Source: Pseudoalteromonas luteoviolacea S2607 (GTDB taxonomy: Bacteria; Pseudomonadota; Gammaproteobacteria; Enterobacterales; Alteromonadaceae). From it: DNA of 64,000 bases. Every line of letters begins with the position of its first letter. The stretch's first letter is position 1. The stretch is taken from positions 124,001 through 188,000 of the forward strand of contig NZ_AUXV01000072.1 of NCBI RefSeq assembly GCF_001625575.1, in the 5' to 3' direction. The notes beneath the pieces were generated by a model. That model did not search any database, was not told where the DNA came from, and saw nothing but the letters and a program-made list of their open reading frames with translations. Both the position numbers and the translations under genes were made by a program. Of the stretch, positions 1 to 8,565 are shown in pieces.

Positions 1-297
1 AGTATTGAAGCCCTTGATGAAGTCATTTGTCTAGAGTTTGAATGGCATCGCTTTTTCAACACGATGAAACAGCATCCAGGCTTTTTAGAAGCTTACACCC
101 AATTATTAGAAAACCTCTTCATAAAAAAAGAGGAACGCGAACATGCTTTTGCATACCACAGCGCCGAACAACGGTATTTAGACTTTCTCTCTAATAACCC
201 CGAACTCAGTGGTAAAGTACCGCTCAAAATGATCGCCTCTCATATTGGTATTACGCCCATCGCCCTAAGTCGGATCCGTAGAAAATTAGAACTCTAA
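1..297 (+). CDS. Crp/Fnr-family transcriptional regulator, C-terminal part (5' truncated by window edge)
   Basis: The reading frame is open from base 1, so the start lies outside the window; 98 residues are visible. They correspond to the end of the cyclic-nucleotide-like sensor domain, the long dimerisation helix, and a winged helix-turn-helix ending in a recognition helix (PLKMIASHIGITPIALSRIR, then RKLEL). This layout is that of Crp/Fnr-type regulators, which bind DNA as dimers. The effector cannot be told from this part. The gene ends only 11 bases before the convergent receiver gene. Family assignment is fairly secure; the target is unknown. Confidence 0.75.
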   Translation, partial: SIEALDEVICLEFEWHRFFNTMKQHPGFLEAYTQLLENLFIKKEEREHAFAYHSAEQRYLDFLSNNPELSGKVPLKMIASHIGITPIALSRIRRKLEL

Positions 298-308
298 AAT
301 CACATTAT

Positions 309-689
309 TTAGCCCTGAACGAGGTTAAGACGTGATATTTTCTTGGCGAGCATATCAGGCGAAAAAGGTTTGCAGATATACTCGTTAATGCCAAGTTCAA
401 CAATTTGCTTCACTTTATACATTGATGTTTCTGACGTGAGCATAATCACCTTAATTCGGCTTAAGCGTTCGTCCGATTTCATAATCTTGACTAAGTCAAA
501 CCCATTCAAGCCAGGCATGTTCCAATCCGTGACTAAAACATCGTAATGATAAGTATTGAGCTTCATCAGCGCTTGCCGTCCATCTCGTGCTTCGTCTAAC
601 TCCCTGTACCCCAATGCTCTCAAAGTCTGTAATGTTAACTGCCTCATTGTATTGGAATCATCCGCGATCAGTATTTTTATTCGGGCCAT
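309..689 (-). CDS. Stand-alone CheY-like response regulator receiver
   Basis: A single receiver domain of 126 residues with no output domain. The acidic pair is at D10-D11 (ILIADDS), the phospho-acceptor is D55 (LVTDWNMPG), the conserved Thr/Ser is in MLTSE, and the Lys is in CKPF. It should be phosphorylated by a histidine kinase and act by protein-protein contact, as CheY does. The sequence differs enough from canonical CheY that a chemotaxis role is not certain. A GTG two codons upstream (695) is possible, but ATG 689 has AGGTG just before it and matches the usual family start. No partner kinase is adjacent. Confidence 0.85.
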   Translation of the reverse strand: MARIKILIADDSNTMRQLTLQTLRALGYRELDEARDGRQALMKLNTYHYDVLVTDWNMPGLNGFDLVKIMKSDERLSRIKVIMLTSETSMYKVKQIVELGINEYICKPFSPDMLAKKISRLNLVQG

Positions 690-882
690 ACGCACCTGTA
701 GACCTAGGCTGTTTTCAACGAAATATTAGTGTAGTACATAAGAACATTTAGTGTTCAACTCTCTCTATTGATAGTTTGACTTGATTCAACACAAAAATCG
801 GAATAATCGATTCAAAAGTCGCATTGCATTTATATGTCATTAGGTTAATCTGAAAGACCGCTAAACGATTGGAATGAGGACC

Positions 883-1713
883 ATGAGTTATATATTAACA
901 ACGCAATGTCGTGATGAAATCGGCTTAATCGCCAAAATCACAAGTTTGTGCCATGAGCACAACTTAAATATTGTTCGAAACAATGAATTTGTAGACACCG
1001 AAGGCAAACGTTTCTTTATGCGTACTGAGCTGACAGGTTCGCCCAGCGAGCTTTTCTTGTCGCAGCTACAGGCTAACCTACCCGATGGCGCAATGACCCA
1101 CTTGCATAGCCATACCAAGGTAAAAGTTGTGTTACTTGCAACCAAAGAAGCCCACTGCTTAGGAGGTGTGCTTTTAAAACAGTTTGAAAACGCTCTCAAT
1201 ATTGAAGTAATGGCAGTTATCGCCAACTACCCTGATTTAGAGCCGCTTGTCAGCGCGTTTAAAATCCCATTTCATTGTGTTTCACATGAAGGCTTAAGCC
1301 GCAGTGAGCATGACCAGCAGGTGGGCGACTTGATTGCAAAATACTCTCCAGAGCTTATTGGACTTGCAAAGTACATGCGTATCCTAAGCCCCGAGTTTGT
1401 GGCACGCTTCGAAGACAAAATAATCAATATTCACCATTCGTTCTTGCCAGCCTTTATTGGCGCAAAACCCTATCACCAAGCATTTGAACGCGGTGTAAAG
1501 ATCATCGGTGCAACCGCGCACTTTGTCAATAATGAGCTCGATGAAGGGCCAATCATCGTTCAGGATGTAACCCAAATCACGCATGCCAACAATGCAGAAT
1601 CAATGGCCAAAATTGGCCGAGATATAGAAAAGACGGTTTTTTGCAAGGCGTTGCAGCTTGCTTCTGAACACAAGCTATTTATTAATGGCAACAAAACGGT
1701 GGTTTTTAAATAG
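883..1713 (+). CDS. purU: Formyltetrahydrofolate deformylase
   Basis: PurU hydrolyses 10-formyl-THF to formate and THF, balancing the one-carbon pool and feeding formate to PurT. The 276-residue protein has an N-terminal ACT domain (about 1-80) and a formyltransferase-fold hydrolase domain. The conserved segments INIHHSFLPAFIGAKPYHQA and GATAHFVNNELDEGPII carry the catalytic Asn/His/Asp set. Length and alignment match E. coli PurU closely. ATG 883 is chosen because it fits the family N-terminus and has TGGA nine bases upstream; ATG 874 is the alternative. The gene is monocistronic and convergent with the regulator at 1745. Confidence 0.95.
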   Translation: MSYILTTQCRDEIGLIAKITSLCHEHNLNIVRNNEFVDTEGKRFFMRTELTGSPSELFLSQLQANLPDGAMTHLHSHTKVKVVLLATKEAHCLGGVLLKQFENALNIEVMAVIANYPDLEPLVSAFKIPFHCVSHEGLSRSEHDQQVGDLIAKYSPELIGLAKYMRILSPEFVARFEDKIINIHHSFLPAFIGAKPYHQAFERGVKIIGATAHFVNNELDEGPIIVQDVTQITHANNAESMAKIGRDIEKTVFCKALQLASEHKLFINGNKTVVFK

Positions 1714-1744
1714 CGTATTAATGAAGGTGCAAAAGTAGCGCTTG

Positions 1745-2398
1745 CTACTTTGCCGCTTCAATTGGCTCTAATTGTAATTTAGAAGCGATTAATACTGCTT
1801 GAGTTCGATTGTAAACACCTAACTTTCTAAAGATAGCGGTGATATGTGCTTTGACAGTGGCTTCTGAAATACTGAGTTCATAAGCGATCTGTTTGTTAAG
1901 TAATCCCTCATGAAGGTATTGAAGTACTTTATACTGCTGTGGTGTCAATGAAGCAATCTGCTGTGCAAGCTCCCTTTCTTCACCTCCCAAGTCTTCTATT
2001 TTTTCTTTTATATCAGAGGGTAGCCACGTTTCACCTTCTAATACTTGCGTCAGTGCCGTGACAATATCCTGTGAAGAGGAAGCTTTGGGTATAAACCCCA
2101 TCGCACCATACCCCATCACCTTAGAAATGGTATTCAGGTCTTCACTTCCCGAAACGACAACGATGGGTAAAGCTGGGTAGTCTTCTCGAATGCGAATAAG
2201 TCCATACAAATCGCCATTACCTGGCATATGTAGATCTAATAATAATAAATCTAAGTCATCATTTTCAGACAGCCGCTCTAACGTCTGTTCAAAGTTTTCC
2301 GACTCAATGACTTCTAGTCCCTCAAACTGATTTTGCAATGCCCCCTTTAGCGCTTCTCTAAATAGAGGGTGATCATCCGCAATTAAAAACTGATTCAT
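1745..2398 (-). CDS. crbR: LuxR-type response regulator, CrbR-like (acetate switch)
   Basis: A receiver domain (acidic pair DD at 8-9, phospho-acceptor D55 in LLLLDLHMPG) is followed by a LuxR/FixJ helix-turn-helix near residues 145-205 (LTPQQYKVLQYLHEGLLNKQ, then IAYELSISEATVKAHITAIF). It lies directly downstream of acs on the same strand. In Vibrio cholerae the response regulator of this type, CrbR, is activated by the symporter-kinase CrbS and drives acs transcription; a CrbS-like kinase is encoded at 34384-37803. AGGAG seven bases before ATG 2398 supports the start. The crbR name is an inference from this context; AgmR/ErdR-type regulators are close relatives. Confidence 0.75.
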   Translation of the reverse strand: MNQFLIADDHPLFREALKGALQNQFEGLEVIESENFEQTLERLSENDDLDLLLLDLHMPGNGDLYGLIRIREDYPALPIVVVSGSEDLNTISKVMGYGAMGFIPKASSSQDIVTALTQVLEGETWLPSDIKEKIEDLGGEERELAQQIASLTPQQYKVLQYLHEGLLNKQIAYELSISEATVKAHITAIFRKLGVYNRTQAVLIASKLQLEPIEAAK

Positions 2399-2408
2399 GC
2401 ATAGCTCC

Positions 2409-2446
2409 TAAAAAATCGGCTGTCTTTGTTGTAAAGACAGCCGATA
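2409..2446 (-). terminator. Rho-independent terminator between acs and crbR
   Basis: Bases 2415-2427 and 2433-2445 form a perfect 13-bp stem (ATCGGCTGTCTTT and its complement) with a 5-nt loop, followed on the minus strand by six T residues. It ends just before the crbR ribosome binding site, so it terminates acs transcripts and could make crbR depend on read-through. Confidence 0.9.
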
Positions 2447-2490
2447 TAGTACGTTTAGAATTCGCTTAATTTCAAGTTTTTAACGCTCAA

Positions 2491-4431
2491 TTAACGGTTC
2501 AAACGATTTTCAATCAACTCGTCCACTACACTTGGATCTGCCAATGTAGAGGTATCTCCCAACTGTTGGTACTCATTCGCGGCGATTTTACGTAAAATAC
2601 GGCGCATAATTTTACCAGAGCGTGTCTTTGGTAACCCTGGTGACCACTGGATCATATCTGGCGATGCGATTGGGCTTAACTCTTTTCTCACCCAGCTGCG
2701 AACTTCTTTCGTTAGTTCATCGGTTACCACTACGCCTTCGTTCGGTGTGACGTATACGTAGATACCTTGGCCTTTGATATCATGGGGGTAACCCACCACG
2801 GCTGCTTCTGCAACAGCTTCGTGCGCAACCAACGCACTTTCAATTTCTGCTGTGCCAAGTCTGTGACCTGATACATTTAGCACATCGTCTACACGGCCTG
2901 TTATCCAATAATATCCATCTTCATCACGGCGACAGCCATCACCAGTAAAATAAACGCCTGGGTAGGCAGAGAAATAAGTCTGCTCGAAACGTTCATGATC
3001 ACCATACACCGTGCGCGCTTGTGAAGGCCAGCTATCTAAAATAACTAAGTTACCTTCTGTTGCACCTTCTAGTGTATTGCCTTCGGCATCAAACAACGCT
3101 GGCGCGATGCCAAAAAATGGACGTGTTGCAGAACCTGGCTTCATATCAATTGCACCAGGCAGTGGCGTGATCATAATGCCACCCGTTTCCGTTTGCCACC
3201 AAGTGTCAACAATCGGACAAGCACTGTTACCAATCTGCTCGTAGTACCATGCCCATGCTTCAGGGTTAATCGGCTCACCTACCGAGCCCATAATACGTAG
3301 ACTCGTACGTTTAGAGCTAGCTGTAGGTTCGTCACCCTTCGCCATCAAGGCACGAATAGCTGTTGGTGCGGTATATAAGATTGTCACTTGATGTTTATCA
3401 ACGACCTCACCAATACGACCTGAGCTTGGGTATGTTGGTACCCCTTCAAAAATAACCTGAGTACAGCCATTAACCAATGGGCCATATGCCATATAACTGT
3501 GGCCTGTAATCCAACCCACATCTGCTGTACACCAAAATACGTCATCATCTTTTAGGTCAAACACATACTCATGTGTCATTGACGCATACACTAAATAGCC
3601 ACCCGTTGTGTGTACAACACCTTTAGGCTGGCCTGTTGAACCTGATGTATAAAGAATAAAGAGCGGATCTTCTGCGTTCATTGGTTCTGGCGCACACTCA
3701 GCAGCAACATCTGCCGTTAACTCATGCCACCATACATCGTGGTTACTCCATTCAACTTCACCACCAGTCAGCTGGTGCACGATAACGTGTTCAATAGTTG
3801 TAACAGAGTCCTGTGCAACGGCTTCATCTACATTCGCTTTTAGAGGAACTGTGTTGCCACCGCGACGACCTTCATCAGATGTGATCACAACTTTGGCGCC
3901 CGAATCTTTAATTCTGTCAGCGATTGCCGACGGTGAAAAGCCGCCAAAAACAACAGAGTGGATAGCGCCAATACGCGCACACGCTTGCATGGCATAAATG
4001 GCTTGTGGCGTCATCGGCATATAAATTGCGACTCGGTCACCTTTTTCAACACCCAACTTTTTCAAGCCATTTGCAAGCTTGGCCACTTCGTCATGCAATG
4101 TTTGAAAGGTAATATTTTCGCTTTGGCTAGGGTCATCACCTTCCCAAATCATTGCCACTTTGTCGGCATTTTTTTCAAGGTGACGATCAATACAGTTATA
4201 GGAAGCATTAAGGACACCATCTTCAAACCACTTGATACTGATGTGGCCTTTGTCAAAAGAGGTGTTTTTTACCTTATTATACGGTGTGAACCAGTCTAGG
4301 CGTTTACCGTGTTCGGCCCAAAACCCCTCTGGGTCATCAATAGACTGCTTGTATAGTGATTGATATTGCTCGTTATCTACCAGTGCAGCCTTTTTGATCG
4401 CTTCAGGTACCGGATAAATGCTCTGTGACAT
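2491..4431 (-). CDS. acs: Acetyl-CoA synthetase (AMP-forming)
   Basis: Acs activates acetate to acetyl-CoA through acetyl-AMP. The 646-residue protein has the ANL-family P-loop YTSGSTGQPKG, the WWQTETGG motif, and the C-terminal KTRSGKIMRR containing the catalytic Lys that Pat-type enzymes acetylate in other bacteria. ATG 4431 is preferred over the longer frame from 4473: GGAG lies six bases upstream and the protein then begins MSQS like E. coli Acs. The gene is divergent from a porin and followed by a terminator and the crbR-like regulator. The upstream region carries a motif shared with the symporter operon. Confidence 0.97.
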   Translation of the reverse strand: MSQSIYPVPEAIKKAALVDNEQYQSLYKQSIDDPEGFWAEHGKRLDWFTPYNKVKNTSFDKGHISIKWFEDGVLNASYNCIDRHLEKNADKVAMIWEGDDPSQSENITFQTLHDEVAKLANGLKKLGVEKGDRVAIYMPMTPQAIYAMQACARIGAIHSVVFGGFSPSAIADRIKDSGAKVVITSDEGRRGGNTVPLKANVDEAVAQDSVTTIEHVIVHQLTGGEVEWSNHDVWWHELTADVAAECAPEPMNAEDPLFILYTSGSTGQPKGVVHTTGGYLVYASMTHEYVFDLKDDDVFWCTADVGWITGHSYMAYGPLVNGCTQVIFEGVPTYPSSGRIGEVVDKHQVTILYTAPTAIRALMAKGDEPTASSKRTSLRIMGSVGEPINPEAWAWYYEQIGNSACPIVDTWWQTETGGIMITPLPGAIDMKPGSATRPFFGIAPALFDAEGNTLEGATEGNLVILDSWPSQARTVYGDHERFEQTYFSAYPGVYFTGDGCRRDEDGYYWITGRVDDVLNVSGHRLGTAEIESALVAHEAVAEAAVVGYPHDIKGQGIYVYVTPNEGVVVTDELTKEVRSWVRKELSPIASPDMIQWSPGLPKTRSGKIMRRILRKIAANEYQQLGDTSTLADPSVVDELIENRLNR

Positions 4432-4799
4432 ACTTATCTCCATATTAATTACTTGCCTTACGGCTTCACTCAAGGATCACTTACAACTGTACGATTAAGT
4501 ATTAGACCTTAGTTGTAATTGTTGCTTTAACTTTACTCAATTCTCTAAGTATTAACTATAAATTAACCAGAAACAGCATACTGATTCTTTCGAAGTAAAG
4601 CTAGAAAGGGGCCTAAAGCAACCAATATGGAAGTGTAATTATTTATTGCCAAAGGCTTTTTCAAATATGCCATTCGCTATTCAACCTTAGTCTTATAGAC
4701 CAAAAGGTAATTGAGCAAATAACAACCATCATCAAAAGTGAACGATGAAATAATTTCTCTGCGATGCAACTGAGATGGCAGTTATACAGGAACAACATT
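4432..4799. promoter_or_regulatory. Divergent acs / porin control region
   Basis: This 368-bp non-coding interval holds two copies of ACCTTAGTnnTA, at 4507-4518 (76 bases before the acs ATG) and 4684-4695 (105 bases before the porin ATG). The same element occurs at 34077-34088 before the DUF4212-symporter operon. The octamer TTACAACT at 4481-4488 is the reverse complement of AGTTGTAA at 4511-4518, which overlaps the acs-proximal site. Binding by the CrbR-like regulator is an inference from shared context; no promoter hexamers were assigned. Confidence 0.5.
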
Positions 4800-5963
4800 A
4801 TGACAACTAAAATTAATATGAAAAAAAATCTCGCAGCTATGGCTGTATCTTCTGTGCTTTGTGGTCAAGCATTCGCTGCCAATATTGGAAATACCGAAGT
4901 CAGTTACGGTGGCTATATTAAGCTCGATGCGATATGGAGTGACTTTTCCGATGGTACACTCGGATCACAACATATCGGCCGTGATTTTTACGTGCCTGGC
5001 ACCACACCCGTCACTCCCAGCACAGGGGAAGATGCTGTCTTTGATATGCATGCACGTCAGTCGAGATTCAATTTTGGCACAGCGTCTAAACTTGATGATG
5101 GCAGCACAATTAAAACAAAAATTGAGTTAGATTTTATCGCTTCGGTCGGTGGTAATGAACGTGTGAGTAATTCATATTCGCCACGTATCAGGCAAGCCTT
5201 TGTAACCTATAAAGGGTGGCTATTTGGCCAAGCATGGTCAAACTTCCAAAATGTTGGCGCACTACCTGAAACGCTCGACTTTGTTGGACCAGCAGAAGGC
5301 ACCGTATTCGTTAGACAGGCCATGGCAAAATATACGGTTGGTAATTGGTCCTTCTCAGCAGAAAATCCAGAAAGTACAGTCACGACAGCTGGTGGGGCTC
5401 GCACGGTTACTGATGACGCATCGATGCCAGATTTTACTGCACGATATAATTACAAAGCTGACTGGGGCCATTTAACCGTCGCTGCGCTGGGCCGCCAACT
5501 AACCTATAAAATCGGTGCCGCGGATGAATCTGAAACTTCTTTTGGTGTAAGCGCTTCTGGTCGTGTCAATTTTGGCAAGAACAACGTCAAATTTATGGTT
5601 ACCCATGGTCAGGGACTAGGTCGATATGTTGGCTTAAACGTCGCAAATGGCGGGGTCTATGATGGTAATGAGTTACATGCAATAGACTCGACCTCCGGTT
5701 TCATTGCCTACCAACACTTTTGGAATGATCAGTGGCGCTCTACCTTCTTGTATTCATTCTTTAGTGCCGATAATGACAGCACACTATCAGCCGTAACCGG
5801 CGACCCAACTGAGTCGACAATGAGCTATAGTGCCAATATTTTGTATTCGCCAGTTAAAAAGCTGACCTTTGGCGCAGAATACAAAATGGCTAATCGAGAA
5901 ACCGAGAGTGGTGCCGACGGAGATTTAAATAGACTTCAGCTCTCAGTGAAATATGCCTTTTAA
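4800..5963 (+). CDS. DcaP-like outer-membrane porin
   Basis: A 387-residue outer-membrane beta-barrel protein with a signal peptide ending in GQAFA before ANIGN. Motifs SRFNFGT, KTKIELDF, GQAWSNF and PETLDFVGPAEGTVFVRQ are typical of DcaP trimeric porins, and it ends in an aromatic residue (KYAF), as assembled porins do. DcaP porins pass small negatively charged solutes such as dicarboxylates; the substrate here is not known. ATG 4800 has AGGA eight bases upstream; the longer frame from 4764 would bury the signal peptide. Being divergent from acs and sharing a promoter element, it may take up acetate or related acids, which is inference. Confidence 0.85.
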   Translation: MTTKINMKKNLAAMAVSSVLCGQAFAANIGNTEVSYGGYIKLDAIWSDFSDGTLGSQHIGRDFYVPGTTPVTPSTGEDAVFDMHARQSRFNFGTASKLDDGSTIKTKIELDFIASVGGNERVSNSYSPRIRQAFVTYKGWLFGQAWSNFQNVGALPETLDFVGPAEGTVFVRQAMAKYTVGNWSFSAENPESTVTTAGGARTVTDDASMPDFTARYNYKADWGHLTVAALGRQLTYKIGAADESETSFGVSASGRVNFGKNNVKFMVTHGQGLGRYVGLNVANGGVYDGNELHAIDSTSGFIAYQHFWNDQWRSTFLYSFFSADNDSTLSAVTGDPTESTMSYSANILYSPVKKLTFGAEYKMANRETESGADGDLNRLQLSVKYAF

Positions 5964-5970
5964 ACAGAGA

Positions 5971-5997
5971 CAAAAAAACCACCTTATGGTGGTTTTT
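5971..5997. terminator. Bidirectional terminator between porin and gpsA
   Basis: The hairpin AAAACCACC / GGTGGTTTT with loop TTAT is flanked by A and T runs, so it can terminate both the porin transcript and the convergent gpsA operon. Confidence 0.9.
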
Positions 5998-5998
5998 T

Positions 5999-7006
5999 CT
6001 ATTCGGCTTTTTGTTCTCGTCCTAACAATGCCATCGCAGCTTCTTTAACATCTTTATTTTCATACAGAACTTGATATATCTGATCTGTAATAGGCATTTC
6101 TATGCCGCTGCGCTTAGCCAACAAGTAAACTTCTTTGGTGTTGCGAAAACCTTCAACAACCTGCCCAATACTTTCCATTGCATCTTCTACAGTTTTACCT
6201 TGACCCAGTGCTAAGCCAAATCGTCTGTTTCTTGATTGGTTATCTGTGCAGGTTAAAATCAAATCGCCTAGTCCTGCCATACCCATAAAAGTTTCAGTCC
6301 GAGCACCCAGTGCACATCCTAAACGGCATAATTCCGCTAAGCCACGCGTGATCAACATAGTACGGGTGTTTGCACCAAAGCCGAACCCATCAGACATACC
6401 AGCACCAATCGCAATCACGTTTTTAACCGCACCGCCAAGTTGAATGCCTATAAAGTCATCATTGCTGTACACCCTAAAAGAGCGACTACAGTGAAGTAAG
6501 CTGGCAAGCTCAGTACGAAGCGCTTCATTTCTAGCTGATACAGAAATCGCCGTAGGTAAGCCAGCTGCCATTTCTTTAGCAAAAGTAGGTCCTGACAAAA
6601 CAGCCAAAGGCACAGCTTCACCTACGACTTCTTTGGCAACTTCTTCCAACAAACGTCCCGTATCAGGTTCTAACCCTTTTGTCGCCCAAGCGATCCGCGC
6701 CCCATCCTGTAAATATGGCTGGATTTGTTTGAGTGTTTGGGCAAAGGCATGACTAGGAACCACAACCAAGATAGTTTGACTTGCTTTAACTGCAGACTCT
6801 AAATCCGCTTCCAATTCCAAAGATTCTGGGAATGTGATGTCTGGTAGATAGCGTTTGTTTTGACGCTCAGATGCCAATGTCTCAACATCAGCTTGATTAC
6901 GCCCCCATAATGTAACTCGGTGACCGTTGCGAGCAAAACAAATAGCAAGGGCGGTGCCATACGACCCCGCCCCTAATACGGTCACAGCAGACTGTGATGT
7001 ATTCAT
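5999..7006 (-). CDS. gpsA: Glycerol-3-phosphate dehydrogenase [NAD(P)+]
   Basis: GpsA reduces dihydroxyacetone phosphate to sn-glycerol 3-phosphate for phospholipid synthesis. The 335-residue protein starts with the nucleotide-binding loop VTVLGAGSYGTALA, and the catalytic Lys is K195 in GGAVKNVIAIGAG. It is the last gene of the minus-strand cluster rhodanese-grxC-secB-gpsA, an order conserved in gammaproteobacteria. It starts 3 bases after the secB stop, so translational coupling is likely. Confidence 0.97.
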   Translation of the reverse strand: MNTSQSAVTVLGAGSYGTALAICFARNGHRVTLWGRNQADVETLASERQNKRYLPDITFPESLELEADLESAVKASQTILVVVPSHAFAQTLKQIQPYLQDGARIAWATKGLEPDTGRLLEEVAKEVVGEAVPLAVLSGPTFAKEMAAGLPTAISVSARNEALRTELASLLHCSRSFRVYSNDDFIGIQLGGAVKNVIAIGAGMSDGFGFGANTRTMLITRGLAELCRLGCALGARTETFMGMAGLGDLILTCTDNQSRNRRFGLALGQGKTVEDAMESIGQVVEGFRNTKEVYLLAKRSGIEMPITDQIYQVLYENKDVKEAAMALLGREQKAE

Positions 7007-7009
7007 AAA

Positions 7010-7492
7010 TTATGCGTCAGCTGTTTGCTCTTGTGATGCACGCTGCTGCATGTACTGTGCAAATAGCGCGTCAAAATTAACAGGAGCTAGATTCAATTGT
7101 GGGAAAGTACCACGGTTAACTAAGTTCGCAACCGCTTCGCGCGCATATGGGAATAGGATGTTCGGACAGAACGCACCTAACATATGTGCAAGTTGGATCT
7201 CTTCAAGCTCACCAACTGAGAAAATACCAGCTTGCTGGATTTCACATAGGAAAGCAGTTTCTTCGCCGATAGTAGCTGTAACAGTTAATGCTAAAACAAC
7301 TTCAAATACGCCTTCGTCCAATTTCGCAGAGCGAGTATCCATGTCTAGTTTAACTTCAGGTGTCCACTCTTTTTGGAAGATAGTTGGAGAGTTAGGAGTC
7401 TCGAACGATACGTCCTTTACGTAGATACGTTGGATGTTAAATTGTGGGCCTTCTTGTTGTTCTGCTGCCGCGTTTTGATTTTGTTCAGTCAT
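7010..7492 (-). CDS. secB: Protein-export chaperone SecB
   Basis: SecB is a tetrameric cytosolic chaperone that keeps preproteins unfolded and delivers them to SecA. The 160-residue protein contains the SecB core, including FNIQRIYVKDVSFETPNSP and YAREAVANLVNRGTFP, with an acidic/Gln-rich N-terminus and a short Ala/Gln-rich tail. It sits between grxC and gpsA as in E. coli. AGGAAT precedes the start. Confidence 0.97.
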   Translation of the reverse strand: MTEQNQNAAAEQQEGPQFNIQRIYVKDVSFETPNSPTIFQKEWTPEVKLDMDTRSAKLDEGVFEVVLALTVTATIGEETAFLCEIQQAGIFSVGELEEIQLAHMLGAFCPNILFPYAREAVANLVNRGTFPQLNLAPVNFDALFAQYMQQRASQEQTADA

Positions 7493-7581
7493 TATTATTC
7501 CTATAAATTTTGTTTAATCAGCATCTAAGACGTAAAAGAATAAGCGTAAGTTAGACGCTGGTAATGCTTTATTTTACTCAA

Positions 7582-7839
7582 CTAATTCAGTAAAGATGCC
7601 AGTTTGCCTTGAGCTTCCAGCGCCATCATATCATCACAACCACCAATGTGTTGCCCATTGATAAAAATTTGTGGCACTGTGTAGCTGCCATTCGCTTTTT
7701 CGATCATTTCATCGCGTAACTCTGGCTTCATACCAATATCGTACTCTGTGTATGTTACGCCTTTGCTATCGAGTAAAGCTTTAGCACGATGACAAAAAGG
7801 GCAATAATCTTTTGTATAGATAGTTACATCATTGCTCAT
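7582..7839 (-). CDS. grxC: Glutaredoxin 3
   Basis: An 85-residue dithiol glutaredoxin with active site CPFC at residues 13-16, the cis-Pro loop TVPQIF, and the glutathione-binding GGCDD. It reduces disulfides and glutathionylated proteins with GSH and can donate electrons to ribonucleotide reductase. It lies between the rhodanese protein and secB in the conserved cluster. The length is normal for GrxC. Confidence 0.96.
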   Translation of the reverse strand: MSNDVTIYTKDYCPFCHRAKALLDSKGVTYTEYDIGMKPELRDEMIEKANGSYTVPQIFINGQHIGGCDDMMALEAQGKLASLLN

Positions 7840-7851
7840 AAACTACTCCGA

Positions 7852-8283
7852 TTACTTTCCACTAGTCGTAGGTAAACCTGCACTTTGCCATGAACTCATA
7901 CCACCAGATAACACATAAACCTGTTCATAGCCCTGCTGATGCATTCTTTCGGCAATGTTATTGGCAGTCATACCTGTATTACACACAAGTATAATGGGCT
8001 TAGTTTTGTACTTTTCAAGGCCACCAAAGTCATTTTGTTTGGCTTTATCAACATTCATCATTTCAGCGCCAGCAATACGACCCGCAATGAAGTCCTTTTT
8101 GCCGCGCATATCCAATACCTGAGCATCATCTTTATTGATCAAAAGTGTTAGTTGCTGAGGGTTGATTGGGCGAATTGCTGAAAAGCGGCTTTTATACCAG
8201 CTATGCACAAGCATAATTGCCAAGACTACCCAGATAATACTCAATACTGGGTGATTAGAAAAAAAAGTAATATATTGTTCCAT
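7852..8283 (-). CDS. Membrane-anchored rhodanese-domain protein (YibN-like)
   Basis: One N-terminal transmembrane helix (about residues 10-28) is followed by a rhodanese domain with the active-site loop VCNTGMTANN carrying the catalytic Cys. Rhodaneses move sulfane sulfur; the substrate of YibN is not firmly known. It is the first gene of the cluster leading to gpsA. ATG 8283 is preferred because AAGG lies just upstream and it fits YibN; GTG 8295 would add four residues. A divergent intergenic region separates it from gpmI. Confidence 0.88.
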   Translation of the reverse strand: MEQYITFFSNHPVLSIIWVVLAIMLVHSWYKSRFSAIRPINPQQLTLLINKDDAQVLDMRGKKDFIAGRIAGAEMMNVDKAKQNDFGGLEKYKTKPIILVCNTGMTANNIAERMHQQGYEQVYVLSGGMSSWQSAGLPTTSGK

Positions 8284-8565
8284 GGACCTTGCCACTTAAT
8301 GGGAGATAAAACTTACAGTGCAGCGAGTATACTTTTTTAAGTGACTTGGCACAAACCCATCTTGTTTTTCCTGCACCAGAGATGGCTTTTAACCTCACAG
8401 TCCTTACCAAGGAAACAGTTCTTGTGCATTTTGCGCCGTATTATAACGTAGGGTTGTTACCATAGCATTAATCAAAGTTGAACATAAATCACCAGTACAG
8501 GGCTGAATAATTACGCAAAACAAGGTATTCTATGCCCATCTATCGTGCATTTTTCAGGAGCCCAA

